This document shows positions 10,701 to 22,930 of a stretch of 64,000 nt of DNA, piece after piece; positions within the stretch are counted from its first letter, which is position 1; each line of letters opens with the position of its first letter. The notes below the pieces were generated by a model, which saw nothing but the letters and a program-made list of their open reading frames with translations, made no database searches and was not told the DNA's origin. Source of the stretch: Ailurus styani (Eukaryota; Chordata; Mammalia; Carnivora; Ailuridae); the NCBI GenBank assembly GCA_002007465.1, contig LNAC01000108.1:3798306-3862305 (forward strand), given 5' to 3'. The position numbers and the translations under genes were made by a program.

Positions 10701-12200
10701 GGGGCTTGAGCCTTACTTGTGCACCGTACAAGTCACTTTCAAAGTTGGGCAGGTTGGGGTCAAGGAGGAAGTGAGTTCCAGGCCCAGAGAACAGTGCACG
10801 TGAACCTAAGATCTGACAGCAAGGGAAGAGCCCTGATGAGGGGCTCGGAGGAAGTCACAAGGACTAGAGAACATCATGTGAGAGGGAGAGAGGCACACGC
10901 ATGCACAGACCCCGCTCACTCCCTCCCATACCTTATCCCATCTATAGCTGCCCGTAACCCGGTCTCCCTCAGATCCCTCAACACAGAACCCTCTCTTACC
11001 TCCACGCGTGCTTTTCCTTCTGCCTGAACCTCCCATCAGCCTTTCGTCCACTTGCCTGATACCTTCCTATCCTTGGAGATGCAGCTCAGATGCCACAGCC
11101 TCTGGAAACCTGCCTCCAACCTCCCCCTGCTCCGCCCACCCCACTCCCACCCTCCTCCAGCCTAGGACATCTCCACCTCTGTTTTCCCAGAGTTCTGCAG
11201 CCCGCCTCTGTCCCGGGGGTGAACAGACTGTGAACTGTGAGCACTGTCATGTTCAGTTCTGAGAACCCAGCAGGTTCTGTAGGAAGTGCTCTGTGTCTAT
11301 GTTGGACAAAGGACTGATGGAAAGGTAGAAGAATGACCGCAGCTTAAAACCAGCTTCTCCAGGCACGTTTCAGCCATGGCTTTGACCTTCATCCTGATCT
11401 GTCAGCCCCTCCCAGCTGTGCCATCCATCCACATCCCCCTGGGCCCCTGAAATCCACCTATGGGCACAGCGAACCCCTACATGGGCACGGCATGGTCACC
11501 CCCGAAAGAAATCTGTCTCCTCTGCCTCCCAGCTGTGTGAGCGTGCGCCGTCGTCTCCGAGCATGCTTGCTCACCTTTCAAGGGGTCCTTGATGCCTGCC
11601 TGGCTTCCCTCCCAGGGGCAAGTGGCTAAAATGGAGGATGGCAGGTATGCAGTGCAATCCTCAAACCCAAGTGTCCAAGGAATATTTTTTTATTTTCTTT
11701 TAATAAGTCCAAGCCCAGCTCTGAAGACCCAGCCCTCCAAACCATGGCAATTTTATCACTCATTATTGGGGTTCTTCCTTGCTCTGGGGTTGCCCCAGGA
11801 TCCTGAAGTCCATGGGCAGCACCAAGCCTCAGAGAGGTGCCCCAGTCACCAGCAGTCAGCCGCCCTACTTGTTCCCAAGGACATGCCCGGGCGGCCCAAC
11901 CCCACAGCCCCACCAGTCAGCCTTCTGAGATCACATTTTCTCTCCTGGAAAGGAGTCCCCACTTGGAGGGACCCACTGCCCTCTCAGTCTCCCTTTCTTA
12001 ACCCTTATGGCCCACTCTTCTCTTTCTCCATGCTTTCCAAGGCACTGCCCACTCCCTAAGACATGATTTGTTCAAGGAGCTTTGGCTTGTACAGAACAAC
12101 TTCTGCCTTGCCCTGTGCAAGAATCCATGAGGCAGAGGAATCTGAAGGGCCAGACTATTGGTTTGGAGCATAGGAATTGGGGAGTAGAAAAAAATAAGCA
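10701..12200. other. Intergenic sequence with L2 fragment
   Basis: It contains an L2 3' region at about 10955-11295. Beyond that it is unique, GC-moderate sequence. Several open frames of 70-156 codons occur on both strands, overlap each other and show no known domain. Confidence 0.55.
10955..11295 (+). mobile_element. L2 3' region
   Basis: CTTGGAGATGCAGCTCAGAT followed by GCCACAGCCTCTGGAAACCT is the typical L2 3' phrase. Confidence 0.6.
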
Positions 12201-12201
12201 A

Positions 12202-12386
12202 GGGCACCTGGGTGGCTCAGTGGGTTAAAGCCTCTGCCTTCAGCTCAGCTCATGATCTCAGGGTCCTGGGATCGAGGCCCACATCGGGCTCCCTGCTTAG
12301 CTGGGAGCCTGCTTCTTCCTCTCTCTGCCTGCCTCTCTGCCTACTTGTGATCTCTCTCTGTCATATAAATAAAATCTTTTTTAAAA
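12202..12386 (+). mobile_element. CanSINE
   Basis: Full-length with the TAAAGCCTCTGCCTTC head. Near-identical flanks are AAAAATAAGCAA and AAAAAGTAAGCAA. Confidence 0.92.
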
Positions 12387-12944
12387 AGTAAGCAAAATGC
12401 ATTCATAGGTCAAAAATAGATCCTGCCACAGGCATGCACCAAAAAGCTTCACTAGATTGGGAAGGGCCATGCCTTGGGGAGGAGTCACACAATGCCCAGC
12501 CCAGCCTGTGTGGTGTTTCAGTTACCTCCAAGTGCAGACATCATTTGGGAAATGCCTGTCATAGCAGGCCATTAACCAATAATAATTTGTGGAATGGAAG
12601 AAAGAACAGGAAGCTCTGACTTCTTCAGTACTATGCACCAAGCTTTCCTGACTTAAGCAGGGCCATCAAAATCCAAAATTAGATGCTCAACAGCCGACCT
12701 CGGCCTTTGGCCCTCTTTGGTTTCTCTGTTGTTCTAGATCAAGGGCAGGGTCTGCAGCCTGATGGCCCGTGGGGAGCGCCCGCCCCCCACGGGGCTGCTA
12801 GTGAAAAGAAAACATCTTGTTGAGCCATCTTGGGAGCACCCACAGTAGCCCTAGCATTGAACTAGAGCTTCCTAATGTCAAGTACCCTCCTTGCTTCCAT
12901 ACGGATTTGCACTTGATCTGCTGCTCCTGAGTCCTACTGCATTC

Positions 12945-13040
12945 TTCTTTTTACACTGAGAAAACTATAGCACAGAGAGGTGGGTTCCAACCCACACCTG
13001 TCTGACTCCAGAGCCTGTGTTCCTAACCACCCTGGCACCT
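12945..13040 (-). mobile_element. MIR
   Basis: TTTTACACTGAGAAAACTAT and GACTCCAGAGCCTGTGTTCC in reverse MIR order. Confidence 0.7.
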
Positions 13041-13053
13041 ACTGCCTTCAGCT

Positions 13054-13086
<33 letters not shown>

Positions 13087-13539
13087 TCTGGAAATTTACC
13101 CAGGATGGAAGAAGCACACTCAGTAGCTTTGCGGAGAGACAAGGGAGACAATTACTGGCTTCTAGCAGTTTGGGGGAAGGGGCTGCCCTGCCCTCTCAGC
13201 ACAGGCCCACAGCCCAAACCAGCACGTATGTTACTGCCCCCTGACACCACGCTCACATCTGAAGTGCACTGTGGTTCTGGGGCTCAGAATACAAGGTCAA
13301 AAGGCCCAGAGAGTTCCGACCACGTCATCCCTCTGCCGAAATACCTTCAATGCTTTCCCATCACCCCTACAACCAGACCCTTCACCTTTCCCAACTGCTG
13401 TGCATCAAGCACGGGCCTGGAGTCTGAAGACCTGGCTCTGTGTCCCTTCTAGGCACTTGGTTTCCCATCTATGAAATGAGAGTCGCATCTCTCAGTGCTT
13501 GCCACTCGGATGGCTTGGCTCCATGAGCACCTCTGCAGC

Positions 13540-13850
13540 CGCATCCCGCAGTGAGTGCCTTCGTACTCCACGCAAAGCACTTGCCTTGCCCTGGATCCCT
13601 CCTCCCTCCGCCACCCTGGGCCTTTGTTCATGTTGTCTCTTCCCACAAAACCTCTCCCCTCCTAGCTCTGCCCACCCAAATCCTCCATATCCTCCCAGCT
13701 CTAGCGCAAACATCACTTCCTCCGAGAAGCCTGCTCTGGTGCCAAGAGGAGCCATCTCAACTCCTCCGAACCCTCCCAGCACAATGTCTGTCGCTCTCCC
13801 AAGAGACACAGCTCCCTCGCCTCCTTTTTATGGGGCTTTCTGCCCGTGAA
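13540..13850 (+). mobile_element. L2 fragment
   Basis: CATCACTTCCTCCGAGAAGC together with CCTTTGTTCATGTTGTCTCT are L2 3' phrases. Confidence 0.6.
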
Positions 13851-13864
13851 GAGGTACAATATTG

Positions 13865-14085
13865 TTTGGGTTAAGGGCAAGGTCTTGAGTCAAACAAGGC
13901 TAGGTTCAAATCCCAGGTCCCTTTACTCTGATGATCTTGGGCAAGTGACTTAATGGTCCTGAACTTCACTTTCCTTATGTGTAAAATAGGACTAAAACAG
14001 CACCTCCCTCAGAGGGTCCTACAGGAGATTAAATAAAATGATGCATATAAGAACTCAGTAAATAGGGGTATTACTATTATCTTTC
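13865..14085 (+). mobile_element. MIR
   Basis: GATCTTGGGCAAGTGACTTA then TCACTTTCCTTATGTGTAAA. Confidence 0.8.
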
Positions 14086-14194
14086 CTTTTTATGCAAACC
14101 CCTGTGGGCAGACATACCATCTTTCTCATCCCCTTAAAGAAGCTCAGTGCAGGGTCCTTCCTGAACATGGCTAAACAGTTTTAGAATACATGAA

Positions 14195-14745
14195 ATGATC
14201 AGAAATGGTTCTAAGCTGTACACCTATGTCCCCAGCATTATTCACAACAAAAGCTGGAAGCAAACCAACTGTCCATCAATGAATAAATGGATCAACGAAA
14301 TGCGGTATGATCATAAAATAGAATATTATTCAGCCTTTAAAAGGAAAGAAATTCTGACACACGGATGGTTGAACCCTAAAGACATTATGCTAAGTGAAAT
14401 AAGCCAGTCACACATACACACACATACACACACACACACACACACACGCACACACACACAAAATGCTATCTGATTCCACTTATATGAGGTACCTGGAGTA
14501 GCCAATTCATAGATGCCGAAGGTGGAAGGGTGTTTTCCAGGGACTGGGGGAGGGAGGAATGGGGAGTTGTTTAATTTAGAGTACAGGGTTTCAGTTTTGC
14601 AAGATGAAAAGCATTCTGGCAATTGGCTGCACATTGTAAATGTACTTAACACAACTGATCAGTACACTTAAAAGGGAGTGAGACGGTAAATTTTATGTTA
14701 TATATATTTTACCACAATTAAAACTAAACAAAACTAAAATAAAAT
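14195..14745 (+). mobile_element. L1 3' UTR with CA microsatellite
   Basis: ACCAACTGTCCATCAATGAA, GAATATTATTCAGCC and AGACGGTAAATTTTATGTTA are L1 3' end phrases. A CA repeat (about 14409-14460) interrupts the AAGCCAGTCAC region. Confidence 0.8.
14409..14460. repeat. CA dinucleotide microsatellite
   Basis: About 50 bases of (CA)n with a few TA and GC interruptions. Confidence 0.95.
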
Positions 14746-14899
14746 AAAATCAGTAACTTGTTTGGACCTTTAAAAAACAAAAGTAGATTTAGGCTGAATC
14801 CCTCAGAGGTCCCAGTAGGAACAGAGCAGCTGAAAAGAGGTGCTTAAAGTTTAAAATGTTTGAGTATAAACATTTTTTTAATGTCTGTGAACCACCCAT

Positions 14900-15650
14900 A
14901 TATAAATACGCTCAAAACGAGCTCATTTTTCTTCTCTTTTCTGCTCCGAAGGGTGACATAGAGATCATCGGCACAGGAGGGACCGGAACGACCTGCTGAT
15001 TACAGGATAATATTCATACAATGAGGTTAAAAGCACTGGCTGAAAAGTTCTTTCATAAAACCTGCTACATGAGAAGAGAAAATAATTTATGAGAACATGA
15101 ACAATTAGCACTTTGTAAAAAAGAAATAATGCACTTAACTTGATCCCTATATTTAACATCAATTAAAGATTATCCTCATGAATGAAACTCGACCTGGAAA
15201 TTAACAAGGGATTTAAATTGCATTATGCAAGCGACAGAGAGAAGCACGTGCACCAGTTCAGGGCTTCCAATATTCGGCTAAAATGGCATCTGCACAATGA
15301 GACCTGGCCACTTCCTCACATTTCTGCAAGCTCAATGATATTGTTGCAACATAGAGGAACATTTGTTTCAGCTCCAAAATCCCGTGATAAAAATCCCCAG
15401 GTAGCTGCAAGCAAAAGGTTGGCATCCTTCATTTCTAAAAATAACTTCTGGGTCATTTTTTTTTTTACCAAAAAAACTAACCAAGAGATTCCCTTAAAAA
15501 GCGTGTCTGCACTGCTCCTAGATTTGAATCGGGATCATTTCCATAGAGCTACCCAAGTGAATCTACAGAGCACGGCTAGATCAGAAATTATACTCTGGGT
15601 CACCTGGTTTCAAGTCACAGAACATTTTATTCCTTAAAATGAGCAACTCA
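14900..15650. other. Repeat-free AT-rich stretch, candidate conserved non-coding element
   Basis: No interspersed repeat is recognisable over about 750 bases, although both sides are repeat-rich. It contains homeodomain-like ATTA/TAAT cores and CAATTAAAGATTATCC. The 151-codon open frame at 15182-15637 lacks any known domain. Confidence 0.35.
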
Positions 15651-15711
15651 AAGGGTGTGAAATGGGTCTTAGAAAACAAGCATGGACTATATTTATGTGT
15701 GTTTTTAAAAA

Positions 15712-15890
15712 AATAGTTACCATGTATTGAGCCAGACTCCATGCTAAAAAAAAACAAAATCCGCGAGGCCAGTACTAGTATCTCTATTTTACAATGAGAA
15801 GACGGTGAGGCTCAGAGAGCGCGAATAGGCAGATGAGGAACTGGGACCTAGTTTCCTCTGGTTCCAGAGCTCACCAGTAGTCACTACTCT
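15712..15890 (-). mobile_element. MIR
   Basis: TTTTACAATGAGAAGACGGT and GAGGCTCAGAGAG in reverse MIR order. Confidence 0.7.
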
Positions 15891-16192
15891 TTAGGGTGAA
15901 GGACAGATATGGTGGCAGAAGCACGGAACCCCACAGAGGACAAGCACGAGAGCCCCTCCCTGAATGCTCCAGTGTCTGTGTCTAGAACCAGAGACTGAGC
16001 TCTCTCCGTTTGTCTCCTTCTAGTACAAAGCATCCTGCTGCTTCCCCGGGTACATGTCAGGACAACAGCTCTGATATTGATGGCTAAGAATTGCCCTGCC
16101 GGGAAGAAGCAGAGAGCTTTTTGCCATCTTCCAGAACCCCTGGAAGAAAGGGTCTTGTTCACAGCCCAGAATTTGCCCCTGAGAGATTTGGC

Positions 16193-16249
16193 TTTGTTTT
16201 TTTGTTTTTGTTTTGTTTTGTTTTGTTTTGTTTTGTTTTGTTTTTGTTT
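16193..16249. repeat. (TTTTG)n microsatellite
   Basis: About 57 bases of TTTTG units, most of them perfect. Confidence 0.95.
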
Positions 16250-17094
16250 GTCACTCTTGCCACATCCAAATTTTCAGGTTATTTTTCCCGGCGTTGGATC
16301 TGGGGACAATTTACCTCTTTGCTGAGAGAGAAGGAGAGAGAGAAACTCAATTCTCACAATCCTGGCTTGGTGTGTGCGCATGCAGAGCACGGGGTTTCTC
16401 TCATTGTTATCTGGGGAAGAGAAAGCAGATGTTAACCACTACCCCTTGAGAATTCACCTCGCTATGCTGTAAAATTCTGCATTATTAACATTCCAAAATC
16501 CTTCCACTCTTGTACGCATCTTAGATGGGAGTGAATTTTTGAGAATTCAAAACTGTGGAGAGGATGGAGGTGGCAGAAGTTTATTAAATTGGCCCAGGGC
16601 AGTTTTGAAATTTGAAAGTTTCTCACTCTCCATGGCTCTGGGCCAACTCTGCTGAGCAGTCTCTGCAGAGCTGTCTCATTGGGTGGCCCTCTACATCCTC
16701 GCAGAAGGCGAAAGCCAAGCACGATGGACACGGGGGCACGCCAGGAAGAGGGTACAGTGGCAAAAGGAAGACACTCCAGATGACTTCACAGTAAGTGCCC
16801 TAAATATTAGTACATTAATGGATCATTTTTGAAGACAAATAATTCTAAGGCAACTTCTCTTTTATGCAAGCCAGCAGTGAAATGCAGCAGTCTCTTCTTC
16901 CTCTGATCTGGCTGACCCATTGGAAAGTGACAGGGTGTTTTCTTTTTTGTTTTTCAGTCTGCTTTGAAAAAAGAGAGAACCAGCAGAGCCAAATATCCAC
17001 TCATTGCAAAACTGTAAAAGAATTTTAAAGCCTACAAATGTGCTTTGCAGCAAGATAGCTGCAAGTTTCTGTAATAACAGAGGAGAGTAACTAA
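16250..17094. other. Unique intergenic sequence
   Basis: No recognisable element or coding exon in this stretch. Confidence 0.5.
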
Positions 17095-17325
17095 GTCCAA
17101 GGCTTTGAAATCAGAACTTAGGCTGAGTTCTGCCTCTGTCCCTTTCCAGCTGTGTCACCTTAGGCAAATCAATTAACCTCTCTGAGCTTCAGTGTCCTCC
17201 TTTGCTAAATGGGAATAATAATAGCACCTACTTTATGGGGTTTGCTCTGAAGATTAAGTAAGATAATGGAGATTAAATACACAGTACCTGCCACATACTA
17301 GGTGCCCAAGAAATGTTAGCTGCCC
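17095..17325 (+). mobile_element. MIR
   Basis: CCAGCTGTGTCACCTTAGGC then AACCTCTCTGAGCTTCAG is a well-kept MIR. Confidence 0.85.
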
Positions 17326-17382
17326 CACATTATTATTTTCATATTCAACAATATTTCATATTGTTGGTGAGGTCGATTTTTA

Positions 17383-17597
17383 TTTTTATTTATTTTTTTT
17401 TTAAAGATTTTATTTATTCATTTGACACAGAGAGAGAGATTACAAGTAAGCAGAGAGGCAGGCAGAGAGAGAGGAGAGAGGAGGAAGCAGGCTCCCTGCC
17501 GAGCAGAGAGCCCGATGTGGGCCTCGATCCCAGGACCCTGGGATCATGACCTGAGCCGAAGGCAGCGGCTTTAACCCACTGAGCCACCCAGGCGCCC
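17383..17597 (-). mobile_element. CanSINE with 17-base target duplication
   Basis: Reverse full-length SINE. GGTGAGGTCGATTTTTA lies at 17366-17382 and 17598-17614, a perfect match, so it is young. Confidence 0.94.
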
Positions 17598-17614
17598 GGT
17601 GAGGTCGATTTTTA

Positions 17615-18239
17615 AAGCACCTTGGCCCCCAAGGGCAGTAGCAGCCACACATCAGGCCCTAAAGCTACAGCTGGGGTTTGTTTTTGCATCATTAACTGGA
17701 CCCAAGGATCCCCCAAATGAGGCAAACGGCCAAAAAAAAAAAAAAGACACTTCCAACAGGAGAGATTTCTCCCCAATCCACCCCTCCCCAACCCTCACTC
17801 CTACCCCCAGGTTTTGATTTCAGAATTCCCCACTACGGAAGATATAAAAGAACATTTGGGGGGAAGGAGAAAATGAAAGACAAAATAGAATCTAATTCCT
17901 ATAATTGATTAACTATAGCCTTCCATGAATGGAGTTTTTCATGTCCCATCTTTTAATGAAGAGATGGACAAAGAGCCAGCCTCTGTGATCTGTCTTCCCA
18001 GAAGTAAGCTGTTCCCTAACCCAGGCCCAAAATGCCACCCGAAGATAACTCAGGTGAGTCCCGGCACATCTTCTGCCTCAGAGATGGGAGTTCGGAAGAC
18101 CCAGGGTGGGTCTGATGTAAAAGGTTGGGCCAGGCGAACCCGGAAGACGGATGGACGTGTGTGCAAGCTAGCCACAGATCAGGATGACACCGGGGACGAT
18201 GGTCTCATTAACGCGAACCAACCGGCCAGGTTAAGGGAC
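17615..18239. other. Unique sequence left of the CpG island
   Basis: It includes a short A run near 17730. No gene or named repeat is recognised. Confidence 0.5.
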
Positions 18240-18780
18240 CACAGTCTCTGAGCATTTGGGGCAGGGAGTCTGCCGCAGCCGCAGCGCCGCGGGTGGGAGG
18301 CTGAGCGCGGCTCCCTGCAGAGGGAGCTGTGTAGGCGCTCCCCCGCCTGAGTAGACAGCCATCCATCACTCCCGGAGAGGCAGCGGTGGGGACGTGAACT
18401 CGGTCACCTCCTCCCCCTCCCCCTCCCCCTCCCCTGCAGGCGCAGAGGAGCCGAGGCGGTGGCGGCAGCGCGGGGAACAGAACGCGCTGCAAACTGCTTG
18501 GCTACCGCTTTGCAAGACTGACGCCGCCGCCGCCGCCACAAGTTTTGCCATTCCCCCCAACAGCCTCTCCTGCTGCCTGGAAGGACGGCCGCTCTGGGGG
18601 CTTGCCCGCGGTCCCAGGGGGCCCCGCCCAGGGCGTTCGGAGAGACCCTCTCCGCCCGCAGCGCGCCCGGGGGCCTCGGGGACACTCACCTTCCCCCCTC
18701 CGTGGGGGGCGGGCTCGCCGCGACCCCGCGGATGGCACGGCCGTGCGGAGTCATTACCGAGTAATTTGATGGCGGGCCTG
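18240..18780. promoter_or_regulatory. Intergenic CpG island with CCCCTC and GCC repeats
   Basis: This is a strongly CpG-rich block with a (CCCCTC)n run at about 18412-18436 and a (GCC)n run at 18522-18537. On the minus strand a 294-codon open frame spans 18366-19250, but its composition is that of random GC-rich DNA. A promoter for a non-coding transcript is the simplest reading. Confidence 0.55.
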
Positions 18781-20019
18781 CCAGGTGCCAGATCCGAGTC
18801 CCCTTCGAAATCGAAATCAACCGCCTTCTGCGTCCTTGGTGCACAAGGCACGGTTAACGCCTGGGATCCCACACTCGGAGGGCTCTCGGCGGGTGTGCTC
18901 TGAGCCCTTGTGGCCTGAGCCGATTTGACAGGCTCCATTAGAGAGCGCCTCTTCCATGGAAACTGTAATCTTAACAGAGGGGTACGTGGGGGATGCTTGC
19001 ACCTCCCTCCACTGCCAGGCAGGCCGCCTTCCCAGGGTGACAGGATCCGTGGATGTTCACGCCACCATTCCCTAACTCCGTGGCCGCCTCCATCAGACCT
19101 GACCTGCAGGGCCCGGACTGGGGAGGCAGGGCCTGAAGATCCACAGGAGGGAGAACGCCTAACCCCGCTCCTGGGACCTAACGTCCAACGCCCTGGGGAA
19201 CGAAGCCTCAGATGCTTCTCAAAATCAATGCAAACTGCAGAACTTGGCAAGGACTAAGTAGAAAAGTCTTCTATCTGGCAGCAAGAATCCTAAAGTAGAA
19301 GACCCGGACGCCCCGGAGTGACCTTGACAAAGGTCTACCGCCTCTGAACCTCGGGGTCGCCATCTCCAAGTGCCAAGGCAAGGCCCGGTTTCTCAGAACC
19401 TGAAGCGGTTCGAGTCCGTCACTGACCAATGCACAAAAGCAGCGATTAGGCCGAGACAAATTCAGATTGAGCCCCCTTCCTCCTAAAAAGCACGGAAGCC
19501 ACCTCCAGAGAAGGAATTTCACTGGAGAAGCCAAGTGAGAAGTGTTTTGTAGGGCTCACCTGCCCAGGAGGCAGCTCCCGGCAGAGTAATGTAGACCCTT
19601 AAAGGCAGAGACCCTAAAAACGGGAGCCTAAAAGAAAGGGGGCAATAAAATCAATCCATACCTCATATCACACTCGCCAGAGACAATAGGACTGACCCCA
19701 GCCCCCTGGGTCCCACCTTCTCTCTGCTCCGGGGAAGGCAGTGTCAGCCCCGCTCCCGCCCCCCTCCCCCACTCAAGGCCACGTCCTCCACACAAACGGC
19801 GTCTTTCTCCAATAGCTGGACCTTGGGAAGGGGCGGGGGTGACCCCACTGCCATGGTGGGTCTTGAGTGGGAGGACAGTCGCTGTGGCTAAGAGGCCCGC
19901 GGAAACTGACCTCAGATCACTGCGCTGCTAGTACGAGGTTCATCACAACCAAATCTGGGGGAGACAGAGCGGGGAAGACCTAACCCTTAACCGTAGGCCA
20001 CGTCTAAGGGGACCGGATC
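18781..20019. other. Unique sequence between the two CpG islands
   Basis: This is moderately GC-rich and free of recognisable repeats. It may be part of one regulatory block with its neighbours. I see no coding exon. Confidence 0.5.
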
Positions 20020-20480
20020 TGTTAGGCCCGGTGGCCTCCCGCCGCGGATTTCACCCCGCCCAATCCGGCCCCGGACGCGCGTCCCGCATTGCCCAGGGGG
20101 TTGCCCGGTGCAGGAAGTGCTCGCCACCCGGCCTCGCTCCCCGAGCCCTCGGACCCCGCGCCCGGAGAGCCTGGACCAAGCCCTCGCTCCAGTTCAGGAA
20201 CGGGGAGCCTGGACTGCTTCCAGCAACTCTCTTCCTTCGGTCGCATGGACCCTGCAACCCCGGGCTTGGGTGCCAACTGCAGCGCCTCCGGTGGAGCAGC
20301 CCGCGAGGCCTCCAGCCAACCCGTCCCGAGCGCGGCGGCGGCGCCCGCAGAGGCCCCGGCGGCGCGCGCTCGGCGCGGCGGAGACCAAGGCTGCCATCTA
20401 GCGGGCGCGGCGGGCAGGCGCCGGGGGGGGGCGATACCCGAGCCGGGGCAGGGCGGACAGGGCTCCCGGGGTCTGCGGCA
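20020..20480. promoter_or_regulatory. Second intergenic CpG-rich block
   Basis: CpG density is high between about 20020 and 20480 and falls off after 20700. It lies 1.3 kb from the island at 18.2 kb and may belong to the same regulatory unit. The overlapping open frames on both strands are expected in such DNA and show no known domain. Confidence 0.5.
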
Positions 20481-22494
20481 GCTCGGCTTGGAGGCCAAGG
20501 ACTCGGGTGCAAACGCAGCACGAGTTGCGTGTGACCTTGGACAAGTCTCCGGCTCTCTTGGAATCAAACCTCCCTTGCCGGTGAAAAGCAGAGGAAAGGG
20601 CTTCTCTGCTCAGGGTCGTCGGGAAACGCGAGACCCCGGGAGTGGTGCACCCTCGTTCCTCGAGGCCACCACTTCCGTGCGTCCCTGCCCTTGTCCGAAC
20701 GAGTCTTGGGCTAACCCCTTCCCCCAAAGACCGGAGAGGAAGGAGGCGCTGCGGAAAGGCAGCAGAGCAGGAATCCGCACTGAACAGCAGGATCCTTTTC
20801 TAGGAATTGTAAACCCAGAATTGTAAATAAAATGCTAATGATTTATTCGTGCTCAAACTCCGGGGGCTGCGTCGCAGCTTTTGAAGACAATTCCAAGCAA
20901 GGCTTTCCAGGAAGGCGGGCCTCCCCGCGGCGCCTTCCAGGGCTCTCCGGGGGCTCGGGCCGGGCCGTGGTTGTCGGGGGAGAGCTCCGAACCGTCCTTC
21001 CCCGAGGCCTGAATGGGGTCAGAGGAAGACCCATCCTTTTTCTTCAATCCACAACTGAGCCAGACTCCTCAGCATTCACCCATCACTCATTCAACAAATA
21101 TTTACCCATCACCAAGTACCTATTAAGTCCTTAGCTGAAAGCTGGTGATCAAAACAGACCTGGGATTCACATCTGGTGGGGAAGGTTGATTTAGCGAACG
21201 ATCCCACAAATAAATACATGCAAATTACCGTGAATACCTTAAAAAAAAGAAGTACAGATATTTATTTGTTTGTTTCTTTGTTTGTTTTTACTTCCAATAT
21301 GGAGACCATGAAAGTTCTAAGAGCTTCCATGGGCCCTAAGGATGGCAGGGGAGTGATCCTGCAATAAGCCTTCAGTGTCCTAAATATTTTAAGACATTTA
21401 TGTAAATAATGAACTTTTAAAAACTTAACAATAATTCAAGCAATATGCATCCGCCGCTGCCATGGTAGCTGTCCCGACGTCCCACCTGGCTGGGGAAGGG
21501 GAGGGTCACTGACTGCCTGCAGCTGCAAGGGCAGATCACAGAGAATGGGCAGGCTGCCCTCCATCTGGCCCAACCCACTGAAGCCGCAGAGATGGCCTCA
21601 CTTTCAGCTTCCTATTCCAATCAAGCAGGAGGTACGCAAGAACCTCCTAGAGAAGTTTCACAGAAACTACCTACAAATCCTACCCCTCAGAGCAGGAGAC
21701 CTGGGGGAGCCCCACCCAGCCCTCCAGCAGTCACCCACAAATCCTCCTTGCACACTTTGTTTTTAATGAGTGTCTCGTCCCACACTCCCTTTTACAGGAT
21801 TTCCCAAGAAATGGTGAATCTCTGGTCAATACTGACCTTTCTCAGGTCCTTTTGAATGTAAGTCACAAACTTACTAAGGATGGTCAAGATTTCTGCTTCT
21901 ACCATGAAGCTGGCTTTTTTGCATTTGGCGGGAATCTCGGTAAGACCATGAGGAAACAGTTTGTTTCTTCATCACTGGTCACTGGAGTCCATATTGTTAA
22001 GGAAATCCAGACTTCCTGCAGAGGGCTCTTCTGAATGACCTTCATTTTTTCCTGCCCAGGACAAATGTTTATTGATCTCCTGCTGGGGACTGACTCTTTA
22101 CTGGGTCTTGGGGATATAAGACCTAGAAAATAGCTCCTACCCCCCAGGGGGCTCACAGTCTAGGTTAAGCACCTCATTTGCAAAGCAAAGAATTCTGGGG
22201 TTCCCTCTCCTGCCCAGCGGTGTAGAAATCTGGACCCCAGCACAATCCTGCACCCCTTAAATTAGTTTATGTTTTGAAAGAATTCATGAAACAAATCCCT
22301 AAAGCTATAAAAAGACATTGGTATTTGGTCAGGGCAAACAGAACCAAAATAAACAAAAACAAAACAAAACAAAACAAAAAACTCTTCGGGGCACCCTTGC
22401 CCCAAAACCCACCCCCTGGACTGAACTATATAAAAAATCACACTTTATTTCACAGGGCAGAGCTCCAGTGGTTTCTTTAAAATAATTTTCATGC
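20481..22494. other. Intergenic sequence right of the CpG islands
   Basis: CpG density declines across the first 500 bases. An (AAAAC)n run lies at about 22350-22378. The tail end has an old repeat with GGCTCACAGTCTAG near 22150. No gene is supported. Confidence 0.5.
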
Positions 22495-22930
22495 AAAAAA
22501 AAATTACTAGTAATAAAAAGGAATAAAATTCAGCTATGGGCAACAACATGGTGAATCTCTAATGTTGAATCAAAGAAACCAGACACGAAGAGCACATGCA
22601 TAAAGGACGATTCCATTGATACAAAGTTTAAAAGCAGGGAGCAAGAAGCTATTTTGGTTGAAAATTTATGAAGGAAAGCTAGTAAGTGGTCATCACAATA
22701 GTGGAGATAGGAGTGACTTCTAGGAGGGAGGGGCTTGAGATAAGGGAGGGGCACACAGTGGGCTTTTTGGGGGGGCTGGCAATACTCTATTTTTTGACCC
22801 CCATGGTGTTTGCAAAGGTATTTCCTTTATGAATTATTTGTCAGATTGTATCTGTGTTTTATGAACTCTTCTACATATGTGTGATAGCTAACACTAAAAA
22901 TGTGTTCAAGAAAAAGGAAGAAAAGGATTA
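22495..22930 (+). mobile_element. Old L1 3' end
   Basis: GGGCAACAACATGGTGAATC, GGACGATTCCATTGATACAA and a G-rich 3' UTR stretch resemble L1 3' ends; diverged. Confidence 0.55.

Larger units (their letters stand above)
12387..14190. other. Intergenic sequence with MIR and L2 fragments
   Basis: Old repeats: MIR at 12945-13040, MIR-like at 13400-13500, L2 at about 13540-13850 and MIR at 13865-14085. A 29-base A run is at about 13057-13085. No gene is supported. Confidence 0.6.

Noticed and set aside
20390..20420. Possible CTCF site (GCCATCTAGCGGGCG) at the 20-kb CpG block
   Set aside because: It misses key core positions of the CTCF consensus, so it was not listed as a feature.
20022..20826. 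Several overlapping frames of 100-245 codons in the 20-kb CpG block
   Set aside because: Multiple frames are open at once on both strands, as expected when stop codons are rare in GC-rich DNA.
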